Part shown: piece by piece, positions 34,491-44,694 of the stretch
How positions within the stretch are numbered: position 1 is the first letter of the stretch
Layout of the letters: every line of letters starts with the position of its first letter
NCBI GenBank assembly: GCA_015493615.1
Contig: WGCV01000009.1
Location: 1-58,578, forward strand
Length of the DNA: 58,578 bases
Reading direction: 5' to 3'
Source: Melioribacteraceae bacterium
GTDB taxonomy: Bacteria > Bacteroidota > Ignavibacteria > Ignavibacteriales > Melioribacteraceae
Program-made: the position numbers and the translations under genes
The notes under the pieces: generated by a model
Database searches by the model: none
Told to the model about the DNA's origin: nothing
Seen by the model: the letters and a program-made list of their open reading frames with translations, nothing else

Positions 34491-35852
34491 CTATTTTTTA
34501 ATTTGAGGCAAATCGGCAAAGTATCTTAAAATTGTCTCTTCGGGAAGCTGATAATCTTCAAGATTTCCCGCGATATACTGCTCGTAAGCGCCAAGGTCCA
34601 AAAATCCGTGACCGGAAAGATTAAAGATAATCGTCTTTGCTTCGCCGGTTTCTTTACACTTAAGCGCTTCGTCCATTGCGGCTTTTACCGCGTGGGCGCT
34701 TTCAGGCGCGGGTAGAATTCCTTCGGCATTGATAAAATCACGCGCGGCATCAAAAACCTCAAGTTGATGATAGCTTCTCGCTTCAATCATTCCTTCCTCG
34801 TGCAGCTTTGAAACCGTTGGCGCCATACCGTGATAGCGAAGTCCGCCGGCGTGAATTTTAGGTGGAATAAAATTATGCCCGAGCGTAAACATTTTCAGCA
34901 GCGGAGTAAAACCTGCGGTATCGCCGAAATCGTAAGTGAATTTTCCTTTGGTAAGCGTAGGACATGAAGCCGGCTCAACGGCGATAACCTGCAAATCTTT
35001 TTTGGCGCCGCTCAACTTATCCCGCAAAAACGGGAAAGACAAACCGGCAAAGTTACTCCCGCCTCCCGCGCTTGCTATTACTATGTCGGGATATTCTCCC
35101 ACCTTTTCTAACTGCAGCCGCGCTTCCTCGCCTATTACCGATTGGTGAGTCATCACATGATTAAGAACGCTTCCGAGCGAATAGTTCGTTTTATCGTCCT
35201 GCACTGCAAGTTCGATTGCTTCGCTGATTGCGATTCCCAAAGAGCCGGGAGAATCGGGATCTTGTTCCAGTATTTGTCTTCCCGAATTTGTCAGCGGCGA
35301 GGGACTCGGATCAACTTTCGCTCCGTGGAGCATCATCATGGTTTTACGATACGGCTTCTGGTAATAGCTTACCTTTACCATAAAAATCTGCAGCTCCAAT
35401 CCGAAATGTTGCGCGGCAATCGAAAGCGCGCTTCCCCACTGTCCGGCGCCGGTTTCGGTTACAAGCCGTTTAATTCCAGCCCTTTTGTTATAGTAAGCTT
35501 GAGCAATTGCCGTGTTGGTTTTATGACTTCCGGCAGGATTTACCCCTTCGTATTTGTAGTATATTTTTGCTGGAGTATCCAAAAACTTTTCGAGATTAAA
35601 CGCGCGAAAAACAGGCGTCGGGCGGCTGATTGAGTAAATTTCCCGCACTTCTTCAGGGATATCAATAAACCTTTCCTGACTCATTTCCTGTTCTATTAAT
35701 TCCATCGGGAAAATAGCGGATAAATCATCTGGCGAAATCGGCTCCTGCGTTGCGGGATTTAACGGCATCGCCAGCGGCGAAGGGAGATCAGGCAAAATGT
35801 TGTAGTATTGCTTCGGCATTTCTTTTGCGGATAAATAAATTTTGTTGTCCAT
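34491..35852 (-). CDS. trpB: tryptophan synthase beta subunit, TrpB2 type
   Basis: About 453 residues. Joins indole and serine to make tryptophan with PLP. Visible blocks are [51 protein letters not shown] (PLP Lys), [33 protein letters not shown] and [13 protein letters not shown]. The long insert form without a trpA partner is TrpB2, thought to salvage indole. The start is ATG 35852 with AAGGAG just upstream; the open frame to 35906 runs through the attenuator hairpin. Controlled by the leader at 35884-36055. No other trp gene is nearby. Confidence 0.93.
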   Translation of the reverse strand: MDNKIYLSAKEMPKQYYNILPDLPSPLAMPLNPATQEPISPDDLSAIFPMELIEQEMSQERFIDIPEEVREIYSISRPTPVFRAFNLEKFLDTPAKIYYKYEGVNPAGSHKTNTAIAQAYYNKRAGIKRLVTETGAGQWGSALSIAAQHFGLELQIFMVKVSYYQKPYRKTMMMLHGAKVDPSPSPLTNSGRQILEQDPDSPGSLGIAISEAIELAVQDDKTNYSLGSVLNHVMTHQSVIGEEARLQLEKVGEYPDIVIASAGGGSNFAGLSFPFLRDKLSGAKKDLQVIAVEPASCPTLTKGKFTYDFGDTAGFTPLLKMFTLGHNFIPPKIHAGGLRYHGMAPTVSKLHEEGMIEARSYHQLEVFDAARDFINAEGILPAPESAHAVKAAMDEALKCKETGEAKTIIFNLSGHGFLDLGAYEQYIAGNLEDYQLPEETILRYFADLPQIKK

Positions 35853-35883
35853 TTGTAACTCCTTTTTGATTTTAGTAAAAATA

Positions 35884-35960
35884 AAAAAGCCGTGTTCTTC
35901 TGACACGGCTTTAAAATGAAAAAGCCGTGAATCGTCTTCCGACTATCCACGGCTCTGTTA
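35884..35960 (-). promoter_or_regulatory. trp attenuator hairpins
   Basis: Minus strand, 5' to 3'. Segment 1 is AGCCGTG (35954-35948), segment 2 CACGGCT (35929-35923), segment 3 AGCCGTG (35910-35904) and segment 4 CACGGCTTTTTT (from 35894). Pairings 1:2, 2:3 and 3:4 are all possible, and 3:4 followed by T-rich sequence is a terminator. GGATAGTCGGAAG (35948-35936), inside the 1:2 hairpin, can instead pair with CTTCCGCTATCC at the end of the leader ORF (35992-35981). A ribosome stalled at the Trp codons would leave that sequence free, break 1:2, allow the 2:3 antiterminator and let trpB2 be transcribed. Confidence 0.85.
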
Positions 35961-35977
35961 AAAATTATTTATTAACT

Positions 35978-36055
35978 TTAGGATAGCGGAAGCATACTGT
36001 TCCACCACCACCAAGTAGTAATATTGTTTGCGTTATTTTTTCTTTCAAAATTCAT
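35978..36055 (-). CDS. trpL: trp leader peptide with four consecutive Trp codons
   Basis: A 25-residue ORF too short for standard gene calling: ATG at 36055, codons 15-18 are all TGG (36013-36002; peptide context TTWWWWNSM), TAA at 35980-35978. It precedes the attenuator hairpins and trpB2, as expected of a charged-tRNA-Trp sensor. The codons after the Trp run (CTT CCG CTA TCC) double as the RNA segment that pairs with the protector hairpin. No strong ribosome site is seen, which is common in Bacteroidota. Confidence 0.85.
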   Translation of the reverse strand: MNFERKNNANNITTWWWWNSMLPLS

Positions 36056-36504
36056 GTTGCAATGTTAAATATATTTTTTCACTTATCAAAATATTTTTTT
36101 TTCTAATTCTATTTTCCTATCGCGGTAAACCGCAATTAAATTAAGAATTAAGGATGGAGCTACCACAGCAGACAAGATTAGGATTAGTGAAAATGCCGGC
36201 TATGAGATTCTTCATTTCATCGGCTGTTATTTGTGATATTCAGACGGCGTCCTCCAGAATGACAATACTATGATTGGATTTTTATCTCTTACTCCGCTAT
36301 AGCGGGTTACGTTTTGCGACTTATTTACATCTAACCTCTTTCCTCTAACATCTTCCCCCTTGTCTGATTTTTAATTACTTGAAAATTCTTAATATAAAAA
36401 ACGCGTGTCCCGCTCTTTTTGCGGGAAGGATTTAAATTGTAATACTACAGATAACTATTTTACATGAAAAATTTTTCTTCTTTGCAATTGGTAAGATTAT
36501 CTTA
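36056..36504. other. intergenic repeats upstream of trpL and downstream of the M1 peptidase
   Basis: No gene is supported. The stretch holds a small palindrome (CGCGGTAAACCGC near 36121), a degenerate MITE-like segment around 36200-36275 (GAGATTCTTCATTTC...CCAGAATGACAATA) and CGCTATAGCGGG near 36293. The trp promoter should lie within the first 100 bp, but I could not fix a motif with confidence. Confidence 0.5.
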
Positions 36505-36539
36505 AAAAACCTTGGAGGTTTTCAAAACCTCCAAGGTTT
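36505..36539 (-). terminator. palindromic terminator after the M1 peptidase
   Basis: AACCTTGGAGGTTTTCAAAA pairs with its downstream complement, followed by T-rich sequence on both strands. It ends ten bases before the peptidase stop and shares the CCTTGGAGG core with 1604-1642. Confidence 0.65.
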
Positions 36540-36549
36540 ATAAAGAAAA

Positions 36550-38451
36550 TTACTTCTTTGTTTCCCAAGTGTTGTTTGTTTTATCCACATCGGGAATTAA
36601 ATTATTTCCAAGCTCGACTTTCGTGATTGTCGCCGGAGCGTTAATCGTGAAAGTTGCGCTATTTTTATTCTTCCACGTTTTAATCGAGTAATTAAACTCC
36701 TTGCTTGTTCCATCTGCAAAATCAACCTTAAACCAAATTCTTGTTGGAATTTTACCGACCTTTTTTATGGTTACAAATCCTTTGTCGCCGTTTTGCTTTA
36801 CGCTTTCGACCGCCAAATCGGGAACTCCGAACTCATAGAACCACGGATTCCAGAACCAAGCCAAATCTTCATTTGCCGAAGAATTAAAGCTGGTAAAGAA
36901 GTCTGTCGGAATCGGATGTTTACCGTTCCACGCGTTTATGTAATTTAACAGAGCTTCTTTAAATTTTTCCCGTCCCATCATTTTCATTAGCTCCATGTAG
37001 GCGCAGCCGGGACGGCGGTAAAATGTAATCCGCGGAAATCCTCCCTTTACGGAAAACGAAGGAACCATCAGTGGAACATCAAGCATGTAGCCTGAACCGT
37101 CTTCGTAAGATTTTACCATACGCTGCCAATATTTAAATTTAACGTCCTTCTGGTAACGCTCGGTTACTTCGCGTGTAAAAAATGTAGCCCAGCCTTCGTC
37201 CATCCAGGCGTAAGTTCTTTCATTCGTTCCCATGAAGAAAGGAAAATATGTGTGAGAAATTTCATGGAAAATCAGTCCGACAAAACTCGGATAGCTTTTA
37301 GGCGCGCCATCGTTAGCCATCATCGGGGTTTCCATTCCGCCTCCTCCGCGGCTTCCGACCGAAGTCATTTCCGGATATGGAAACGGATAACCGGGAAGTT
37401 CGTGCGACAAATAATAAATTGATTCCGCTCCAATCTGTGCTGCGTCTTCAAAATGAGGCGTTCCCGGATTGTACGCCGCTTGAACGAACGTGGTTTTCAC
37501 TCCGGATGCTGTGGAATCGGTAACTACCGCTCTTCCGTCCCAAAGGTAGCTGTCGCTGATTGCAAATGAAAAATCGGGAACGTGTTTCGCTTTAAAGTTC
37601 CAAGTTAACTTCTCTTTATCTAGAGTAACATTCCCGCTTTTTCTATCTTCTTCGGTAATAATTCTAATTACTTTTTCCGATTTTTTCGCTTCGTTATATT
37701 TTTTTACAATTTCCGGCTGAAGCACTTCCTTGGGATTTTGCAAAACTCCCGTCGCCCACATAACCGTATTTTTCGGCAGAGTAATATTCACATCGTAATC
37801 AGAAAAATCGTTGTAAAATTCCACAATACCCTGGTAATCAATTTTATCCCAACCGAGAATATCATCGTACACAGCCATTTGCGGATACCAATAGGCGATA
37901 AACATATCTCCGTTGCCTTTGTTACCCATTCTCATCGGATGCTTCTGCGGGATAATAAAGGACCAGCCGACTTCCAATTCCGCCTTGTTTTTTGGTAAAA
38001 GAGCAGATTTTAATTTAATAAACATATTCGTCGAGCCGCGCCTTACAGATTTGCTTGTATCGGAAACATCATATTTTTCACCGTTAATTTTAATGTATTT
38101 AATACTTACCGGCGGCAAAAAGCCCGATGTTCCGAAATAAAAATCGCGCGTGGCTCCTTTTTTCAAAAAGTCGGGGTAAAGGCGCATAACCAAATTTTTC
38201 AGTGTATCGGGAGAATCATTAAAATAAGCAATGCTTTCATCTCCGGAAAGAACTGATTTTTCAACGTCAACAGAAGCATTGATTTTATAAATCGAATGAT
38301 TCTGCCAATAGTTTTTTCCGGGGACGCCGTCTAAAGTCCGGACTCCTTTTTTTATTGATTCTTTCACTTCGCGGGGAACAAAAATCGATTCCTGCGCAAA
38401 AAGCGATTGTGAGAAAATAAAAACAAGAAACAATAGAGATAATTTTTTCAT
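36550..38451 (-). CDS. secreted M1-family zinc metallopeptidase
   Basis: 633 residues. Signal peptide (LSLLFLVFIFSQSLFAQ). The gluzincin active site FHEISHTYFPF (zinc-binding His396, catalytic Glu397, His400) is followed by NERTYAWMDEGWATFF, whose Glu is the third ligand. The aminopeptidase-type GXMEN motif is replaced by GSRGGGGMETPM. Beta-rich N-terminal domain and C-terminal FWNPWFYEFGVPDL. It probably trims peptides outside the cytoplasm for nutrition. Last gene of the SDR-phosphoesterase-peptidase run, nine bases from its neighbour. Confidence 0.9.
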   Translation of the reverse strand: MKKLSLLFLVFIFSQSLFAQESIFVPREVKESIKKGVRTLDGVPGKNYWQNHSIYKINASVDVEKSVLSGDESIAYFNDSPDTLKNLVMRLYPDFLKKGATRDFYFGTSGFLPPVSIKYIKINGEKYDVSDTSKSVRRGSTNMFIKLKSALLPKNKAELEVGWSFIIPQKHPMRMGNKGNGDMFIAYWYPQMAVYDDILGWDKIDYQGIVEFYNDFSDYDVNITLPKNTVMWATGVLQNPKEVLQPEIVKKYNEAKKSEKVIRIITEEDRKSGNVTLDKEKLTWNFKAKHVPDFSFAISDSYLWDGRAVVTDSTASGVKTTFVQAAYNPGTPHFEDAAQIGAESIYYLSHELPGYPFPYPEMTSVGSRGGGGMETPMMANDGAPKSYPSFVGLIFHEISHTYFPFFMGTNERTYAWMDEGWATFFTREVTERYQKDVKFKYWQRMVKSYEDGSGYMLDVPLMVPSFSVKGGFPRITFYRRPGCAYMELMKMMGREKFKEALLNYINAWNGKHPIPTDFFTSFNSSANEDLAWFWNPWFYEFGVPDLAVESVKQNGDKGFVTIKKVGKIPTRIWFKVDFADGTSKEFNYSIKTWKNKNSATFTINAPATITKVELGNNLIPDVDKTNNTWETKK

Positions 38452-38460
38452 TTCAACCTC

Positions 38461-40209
38461 TTAATTAATTTGTCCAAATAATAATTTGTAATCCGTTAGC
38501 TTTCCTTTTTCGGCATATTTTTCGGGAATTATTTTCCAGTTGCCGAAAAACGGCGGAGTAACTTTTCCGGTTTTCTCAATCCATTTCATCATCAAAAACC
38601 TTAAATCCCTGTCGGTTGATTTAACAATCCGGCTTGATAAACTGTCGTGAGGAATTCCGGCTCCGCGAACCAAATGTCCGCCTCCGCCGTTTCCCCGATA
38701 AGAATTAACTGCAACAGTATAATATTTATTCATATCAAAGGGTTTGCCGTCAGAAAGGGAAATGATATTAATACGGTGATTTTCCGGCTTGGTAACATCA
38801 ACGCTGTATTTAATACCTGCGGCTGAAGCAAAATTATAAAACGGCGCATAGAGTCTCGGTCTATTATTTCTTTCCGAGATTTCCATTTTACCGGAATCGT
38901 TATATTTAAATCTCAGAAGATGATCTTCCGGCGATTTCATTTTGTTAAACCAAATAGAAGCGCTGTATTCCAAAAATCCTTTAATCTCGCTTCCCTTTAG
39001 TTTCATTGTGTATAAAAAGTTTTCATAGTGATAAAGTTTAAACATATCGCGGACATAAATTTTACCTTTTTTGATTTTCGCGCGCATCGAAAGAGGAGAA
39101 GCAAAGGAGAGTTGCGCCCCGCTAATTTTGAGTTGAAGCCGGTGAACCAAATCAACAAACTTGGACTCGCCGAACAATGCGTCTTTGCTCGATATCGTTT
39201 CGGTAAATTCTCCGATTGGTTTATTTACCCAAGTTTTAATTTTATTAAACTGTTTGGAAAAGCGTTTCATAAATCCCGCGTCCGGTTTGTAGTTTTTTGA
39301 TTCAACCAATTTTGATTTTATTTCCTTCTTCCAACCGGATTTTGTTTTAGTAAGATAAACATCCGCAACGCCAAAAACCAACGCCGCATGCGTTCCGCCT
39401 ATTATCTTTACGCTGTCGCCCGCGCTGTTTTTAACAGAAAAATTCCAGCCGTGATGATCGTGTCCGACAAAAACAATATCAAATCCGGGAACTTGTTCGG
39501 CAACAAGCCGACTGGCGTTTTCATTAAGATAAAGTTTTTTAGCGCCGTTGTAGTAAGGGTCAACGCCCGAATGGAAAAGTCCGATAAGTAAATCGGGATG
39601 TTCTTTTTTCTGAATAATCGGCGCCCATTTTTTTGCGGTTTCAACCATATCGGCAAAGTAAATGTTTGTCCATAAAATTTTAGGCAGCCAGTTCGGAATT
39701 CCCGGTGTTATCATTCCGAGAACCGCAATTTTAACGCCGTTTTTTTCCGTTACCCAATAAGGCTGAAAATATGGTTTTCCGTTATCTTCACGAATAGCGT
39801 TTGCGGCAAGCCAAGGAAAATCAAGCTCTTTTCTAAATTTGTCATAAACTTTGTGTCCGGTTTCAATATCGTGATTCCCGACCGTTCCTACATCATATTT
39901 CATGTAATTCATCACTTCGGCATAAAGATGTTTTCCTGTTGTATCGATGTAATTGTAGTAGTAAACATCGGGCGTTCCCTGAAGCAAGTCGCCATCGCTG
40001 AAAAGCAATACGCTTTGAGATTTATCCGCGCGCTGCTCTTTAACATAAGTTAAAATTTGCGCCAGGGAATGATTGTCCGGCTGGTTTTCCATAAAATCAT
40101 ACGGGAAAATAGAGCCGTGAGTATCGGTAGTTTCAATTATTTTAAGATGAATGTTTTGAGCAAAAAGCGCCGATGAAACTATCAGCAACAGAACGATTAA
40201 TTTTTTCAT
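38461..40209 (-). CDS. periplasmic 5'-nucleotidase / 2',3'-cyclic phosphodiesterase family
   Basis: 582 residues. Signal peptide (LIVLLLIVSSALFAQN). The calcineurin-like domain has ETTDTHGSIFPYDF, LFSDGDLLQGTP, GTVGNHDIETG, GLFHSGVDP and VFVGHDHHG, all metal-binding motifs. The C-terminal 5'-nucleotidase domain has LSFASPLSMRAKIKKGKIYVRDMFKLYHYEN and YYTVAVNSYRGNGGGGHL, with aromatic residues for base stacking. It dephosphorylates extracellular nucleotides for phosphate or nucleoside scavenging. Confidence 0.92.
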   Translation of the reverse strand: MKKLIVLLLIVSSALFAQNIHLKIIETTDTHGSIFPYDFMENQPDNHSLAQILTYVKEQRADKSQSVLLFSDGDLLQGTPDVYYYNYIDTTGKHLYAEVMNYMKYDVGTVGNHDIETGHKVYDKFRKELDFPWLAANAIREDNGKPYFQPYWVTEKNGVKIAVLGMITPGIPNWLPKILWTNIYFADMVETAKKWAPIIQKKEHPDLLIGLFHSGVDPYYNGAKKLYLNENASRLVAEQVPGFDIVFVGHDHHGWNFSVKNSAGDSVKIIGGTHAALVFGVADVYLTKTKSGWKKEIKSKLVESKNYKPDAGFMKRFSKQFNKIKTWVNKPIGEFTETISSKDALFGESKFVDLVHRLQLKISGAQLSFASPLSMRAKIKKGKIYVRDMFKLYHYENFLYTMKLKGSEIKGFLEYSASIWFNKMKSPEDHLLRFKYNDSGKMEISERNNRPRLYAPFYNFASAAGIKYSVDVTKPENHRINIISLSDGKPFDMNKYYTVAVNSYRGNGGGGHLVRGAGIPHDSLSSRIVKSTDRDLRFLMMKWIEKTGKVTPPFFGNWKIIPEKYAEKGKLTDYKLLFGQIN

Positions 40210-40237
40210 TTTTATAATTCCTTTTTTCTATTTCAAT

Positions 40238-41038
40238 TTATTTAATATCCAACATTCTCAAAGTTAAATTCCATAACTCTTCCTGCAGTTCCTTATCATA
40301 AGAGATCTTGGAAGAAGCAACCGGTTTTTTATCCACAAAATATTTACCCGTTATATTTTCAACTTCTTCAGACGCGGCAAGATAGAGGGATGTTTCACTT
40401 CCGTTGGAAACCGGAGCGCCGCCGATTCCCCAACCCTTGCGCAGAAGCTTGGTGTTTATCACTCCCGGATGAAGCGCGTTTACGGTTACTCCGCTTCCGG
40501 CGATTACACGCGATAACTTGTAAGTAAACATAATATTGCAAAGCTTGGAAACCGCATAAGCTTCCTCGCCGCTGTAATATTTTTCGCCGTTCAAATTTTC
40601 AAAATCCAATTTTGCCCAAGCGTGAGCCATGGAACTTACATTTATTATTCTTCCTCTTCTTTGCTTAATTAACGCATTTGTGAGATTAAGCGTAAGCAGA
40701 ACATGACTCAGATAATTTATTTGAAAAGTCGCCTCAAATCCGTCTTTTGTAATTTCTCTATCGTAGAAAAAAACTCCCGCATTGTTAATTAAAACTTCTA
40801 AGTCAGTGTGCTTTTTTAAGATTAATTTTGAGGCAGCTTCCACTTCATTTAAATCGGAAAAATCGGCGGGAATAAAATCCAACTTTGCATTGGGATTTTT
40901 TGATTTGATTTTATCAGCGGCTTCTGCGCAGCGCTTTTCGTTTCTTCCGTGAAGCAAAACAAAATAGCCCATTGCCGCAAGCTTCTCCGCTGTTGCAAAA
41001 CCAATTCCGTCAGTTGAGCCGGTAACTAACGCTTTCAT
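40238..41038 (-). CDS. short-chain dehydrogenase/reductase
   Basis: 266 residues. NAD(P) motif TGSTDGIGFATAEKL, HGRNEKR (Arg after the second strand suggests NADPH), NNAGVF, IINVSSMAHAW (catalytic Ser) and YAVSKLCN (Tyr-Lys pair), followed by NALHPGVINTKL. It resembles the retinol-dehydrogenase-like classical SDR group; the substrate is unknown. First gene of the run with the phosphoesterase, 28 bp apart. Confidence 0.9.
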   Translation of the reverse strand: MKALVTGSTDGIGFATAEKLAAMGYFVLLHGRNEKRCAEAADKIKSKNPNAKLDFIPADFSDLNEVEAASKLILKKHTDLEVLINNAGVFFYDREITKDGFEATFQINYLSHVLLTLNLTNALIKQRRGRIINVSSMAHAWAKLDFENLNGEKYYSGEEAYAVSKLCNIMFTYKLSRVIAGSGVTVNALHPGVINTKLLRKGWGIGGAPVSNGSETSLYLAASEEVENITGKYFVDKKPVASSKISYDKELQEELWNLTLRMLDIK

Positions 41039-41408
41039 TAATAATCTCCTAACTGAAAAACAAATTTATGAAAAATCGGAATTACAAAGTATTATCAAGA
41101 GAGATTATTTTGTCTATTGGACCGATTGCCAAAGCAATTTAATTCTATTTGTTTCGCATTTCGGTGTAAACTATAATCCGGCAACTTCGGAGTTTGGACC
41201 GTCTTGCGTCTGACGTCTTTCGTTTTTCTCTTACCTCTAACTGTTTGCTGTTATCTTGTTTTATTTTTTTTAACATAAATTGTAAAACAAGAGTATAAAT
41301 TTGCCAACGCTCACAAATTATTATTCGCTTTAAAAATCCTATTGAATTATCCCAATACAATTCTTACTTTATTCTTCATTTTATTTACAATATTAACAAA
41401 GGTCATCT

Positions 41409-44303
41409 ATGAAAAAACTATTATTGATACTGCTTTTTGCAGGCGCAACTTTTTTTGCTCAGGAAACAAAAGTTACGGAAACTCTCCAAACAAAACTTCT
41501 TTCCGTTGCTGAAAAACAAACCGTAAAAGTTTGGATTTACTTTACCGATAAAGGCGACAATACCGATTACTATTTTTCTCATCCGGAAAAAGTCGTTTCA
41601 AAAAAATCTTTGGCGCGCAGAGCTATGCGAATGAAATCAAAGTCTTTAATTGATTTCCGCGATATTCCAGTTTATAATCAATATGTTCGCGATTTAACCA
41701 AACTCGGAATTAAAATTCACCAACGATCGCGATGGTTTAACTCCGTCAGCGCCTACGCCGATTATGATGAAATTATCGCTGCGGAAAAACTTCCTTTTGT
41801 AAAAAAAATAGATTTGGTTCGTTCATTTAAAACAGACGATAAAGTTAGAAAAAGCAATTCGTTAAAACGCTACAAAACATCTCCCAAATCAACAACAGAT
41901 TTTGATTACGGCGCTTCCTATACGCAGGTTGAGCAGCTTAATGTTCCCGCCGTTCACAATATGGGAATTCACGGAGAGGGAATTACAATTTGTTCAATGG
42001 ATGCCGGATTTAATAATCTTGCGCATGAAGCCTTTGCAAATATGAATATTATTGCAATGTGGGATTTCGTAAATAACGACGGCAATGTAGGAGACGAAGG
42101 GGATATGGGAGAAGGTTCGCACGGTACGGAAACTTTATCCACTATCGGCGGATTCAAAGAAGGTTCGTTAATCGGTCCGGCTTTCGCCGCTTCATTTCTC
42201 CTTGCCAAAACCGAAAATACCGATTCCGAAACTCCCGCCGAGGAAGATAATTGGATTGCCGCTGCCGAGTGGGCGGATTCAATCGGCGTTGACGTTACAA
42301 CCACTTCGCTCGGTTACATAGGAATGGACCCCGGTTACCCCGGATATACTTGGCAGGATATGGACGGCAATACGGCAACAATTACTATCGGAGCCGACTT
42401 AGCCGTAAAACGCGGTATAGTTGTTGTTAACTCCGCCGGCAACGAAGGAGATAACGATTCCCATAATACGCTCGGCGCTCCCGCAGATGGCGACAGTGTT
42501 ATTGCCGTCGGCGCTGTTGACGCATCAGGTTCAAGAGTTTATTTTAGCAGCGTCGGACCAACGGTTGACGGAAGAATTAAACCGGATATTATGGCAATGG
42601 GGAGCGGCGTTGCGGTTGCTTCGCCTTCGAGCGCGACAGGTTACACTTCTTCAAGCGGAACATCATTCAGTTGCCCGCTGGCTGCAGGCGTTGCGGCTCT
42701 TGTTCTTTCGGCTAATCCTACTTTAACGCCAATGCAGGTTCGGGACGCATTGCGGGAAACCGCTTCGCGGCATAATAATCCCGATAATAAATACGGATGG
42801 GGAATTGTTGACGCGCTTGCCGCAGTTAATTATTTCCGGGTGCAAATAGAACACACTCCTCTTACCGATACCGAAGATGAAAACCGCGAGAATATTATTA
42901 CGGCAACTTTAACTTCCAATATGGCTATTGACGAATCTTCAATTTTTGTTCTTTTTTCGACGGATAATTTTCATAGCGCCGATTCTCTCCTTTTAACGCC
43001 GACCGGAAATGAAAATGAATATTCGGCGACGCTTCCGAGTATGAGTAATGTAACCGTCGATTACTACATAAAAGCCGCAAATGCTTCAGGCGTAACTTCT
43101 TATCTGCCTTTAAACGCTCCGGTAGAATTTTTTAGTTTTACAATCGGACCCGATACCATTCCGCCTACGGTTAATTTTCATCCGATTACCGCGGTTTCCA
43201 CTGCCGATTTTCCCGTTAAAATTTCTCTCGAAGCCAGCGATAACCAAGGCATAGGTAATGTAATTGTTTCTTATAATTTAAACGGCGGCGAAGATAATTC
43301 GTTTAATTTAACCAATATGAACGATGGAACTTTCGCAGGATATTTTCCCATAGATTCAAACGAAGTTGTAATCGGCGATATTATCAATTATAAGATTTCC
43401 GTTTCCGATATTGCATCCACGCCCAATACAACTCTACTTCCCTCGGACGGAACTTATTATCAATGTGAAGTCTCAGCTTATCAGGCTATTGCAAATAATT
43501 TTGACGACAACGACGGAAACTTCAGTTCAACAAACGATTGGCAGATTGGCGTTCCGGCAAATCCTCCCGGCGCGCACTCGGCTCCCAACGTTTGGGGAAC
43601 GGTACTAAACGGAGAATACACAAGCGGCGTTCTTTCGCAATTACAAACTCCTCAATATAAAGTTTTCGGCGACAATCCTAAATTGACTTTCTGGCACTGG
43701 TATGACGCCGAAGAAGGTTACGACGGCGGAAACGTAAAAATTTCCGTTAACGGCGGTAGCTTCCAACTGATTACGCCTGTCGGCGGTTATGACGGAACTC
43801 TTTCTTCCAACTGGGGAAACCCGATTGGCGGAGAAGACGCTTTTACCGGAAGTTCGTCAAGTTGGAAAGAAGTTGACTTCGACCTTTCCGATGTTGCCGG
43901 AAACGGGGACGAAGTTGTTTTCCGTTTTGATTTCGGAGCGGATGAATCCATTACAAAAACCGGCTGGTTTATTGATGATTTTTCATTAACAGATATCGGT
44001 CTTCCTGTTGTCGGCGTGGACGACGAACCGACCGCTCCCGTTACGTTCGGTTTATCGCAAAATTATCCTAATCCTTTTAACCCGAGTACGGTAATCAGTT
44101 ACCGGCTCGCACAAAACGGAATTACAAGATTAACCGTTTTCAACACTTTAGGTCAGCAAGTAACTCAACTTGTAAAAGGATTCCAAACCAAAGGAAAATA
44201 CCGCGTTGAATTTAACGGGGAAAATTTACCGAGCGGAGTTTACATTTACAGACTCCGGAGCGGCAGTTTTTCCGCAACAAGAAAAATGATTCTGATGAAG
44301 TAA
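41409..44303 (+). CDS. T9SS-sorted subtilisin-like serine protease (S8)
   Basis: 964 residues. Signal peptide (LLLILLFAGATFFAQ), an N-terminal propeptide-like region, then the catalytic triad Asp198 (ICSMDAGFNN), His238 (GSHGTETLSTIGG) and Ser419 (GTSFSCPLAAGVAALVL), with the oxyanion region VVVNSAGNEG. After about residue 490 come beta-sandwich domains, and the C-terminal T9SS type A domain has LSQNYPNPFNPSTVISYRL and LPSGVYIYRLRSG. A secreted or cell-surface protease of the extracellular protein degradation system. Standalone gene, followed by a MITE copy and a terminator. Confidence 0.94.
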   Translation: MKKLLLILLFAGATFFAQETKVTETLQTKLLSVAEKQTVKVWIYFTDKGDNTDYYFSHPEKVVSKKSLARRAMRMKSKSLIDFRDIPVYNQYVRDLTKLGIKIHQRSRWFNSVSAYADYDEIIAAEKLPFVKKIDLVRSFKTDDKVRKSNSLKRYKTSPKSTTDFDYGASYTQVEQLNVPAVHNMGIHGEGITICSMDAGFNNLAHEAFANMNIIAMWDFVNNDGNVGDEGDMGEGSHGTETLSTIGGFKEGSLIGPAFAASFLLAKTENTDSETPAEEDNWIAAAEWADSIGVDVTTTSLGYIGMDPGYPGYTWQDMDGNTATITIGADLAVKRGIVVVNSAGNEGDNDSHNTLGAPADGDSVIAVGAVDASGSRVYFSSVGPTVDGRIKPDIMAMGSGVAVASPSSATGYTSSSGTSFSCPLAAGVAALVLSANPTLTPMQVRDALRETASRHNNPDNKYGWGIVDALAAVNYFRVQIEHTPLTDTEDENRENIITATLTSNMAIDESSIFVLFSTDNFHSADSLLLTPTGNENEYSATLPSMSNVTVDYYIKAANASGVTSYLPLNAPVEFFSFTIGPDTIPPTVNFHPITAVSTADFPVKISLEASDNQGIGNVIVSYNLNGGEDNSFNLTNMNDGTFAGYFPIDSNEVVIGDIINYKISVSDIASTPNTTLLPSDGTYYQCEVSAYQAIANNFDDNDGNFSSTNDWQIGVPANPPGAHSAPNVWGTVLNGEYTSGVLSQLQTPQYKVFGDNPKLTFWHWYDAEEGYDGGNVKISVNGGSFQLITPVGGYDGTLSSNWGNPIGGEDAFTGSSSSWKEVDFDLSDVAGNGDEVVFRFDFGADESITKTGWFIDDFSLTDIGLPVVGVDDEPTAPVTFGLSQNYPNPFNPSTVISYRLAQNGITRLTVFNTLGQQVTQLVKGFQTKGKYRVEFNGENLPSGVYIYRLRSGSFSATRKMILMK

Positions 44304-44313
44304 AAAATATTAC

Positions 44314-44487
44314 AAGAAACTTTTGCATAACCTAAAATTATCATATTGAGTCCGCCAATCCGCTAAGGCGGAGGAGTGGAATCCGTCCGAAATATCTCAA
44401 AATTCGGTACTATTGCCGGTTTTGAGATTCTTCTCCCGCCAAGGCGGGATCAGAATGACAAATTTCGGGGTTATGCAAAGCCTTCTA
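44314..44487. repeat. MITE-like dispersed element, copy 3
   Basis: About 174 bp with ends AGAAACTTTTGCATAACC and GGTTATGCAAAGCCTTCT, closely matching copy 1 in the same orientation. It lies right after the protease stop. Confidence 0.8.
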
Positions 44488-44502
44488 CAATATATTTTTT
44501 AA

Positions 44503-44548
44503 TAAAAAACCTCTGTAGTTTAATCTAACTCGGAGGTTTTTTATTTTG
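44503..44548 (+). terminator. rho-independent terminator
   Basis: AAAAAACCTC, an 18-base loop region with GTAGTTTAATCTAACT, then GAGGTTTTTT and more T. Probably ends the protease transcript read through the MITE copy. Confidence 0.6.
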
Positions 44549-44694
44549 ATAAATATCACATCTTTCCGCAGATAAATCTGTTAAATTGATTTTGTGCATT
44601 TCTTACAAAATAAGTATTATAGGAATACAATTTTAATGAGGAACAAAATTACGGTTAAGACGTTTAATTATCTAAATAAAAGAAAGAGGGAAAC

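Noticed and set aside
36579-36590. Further DnaA boxes near 36580 and 40330
   Set aside because: Both are isolated TTATCCACA matches inside coding sequence and are expected by chance at this base composition.
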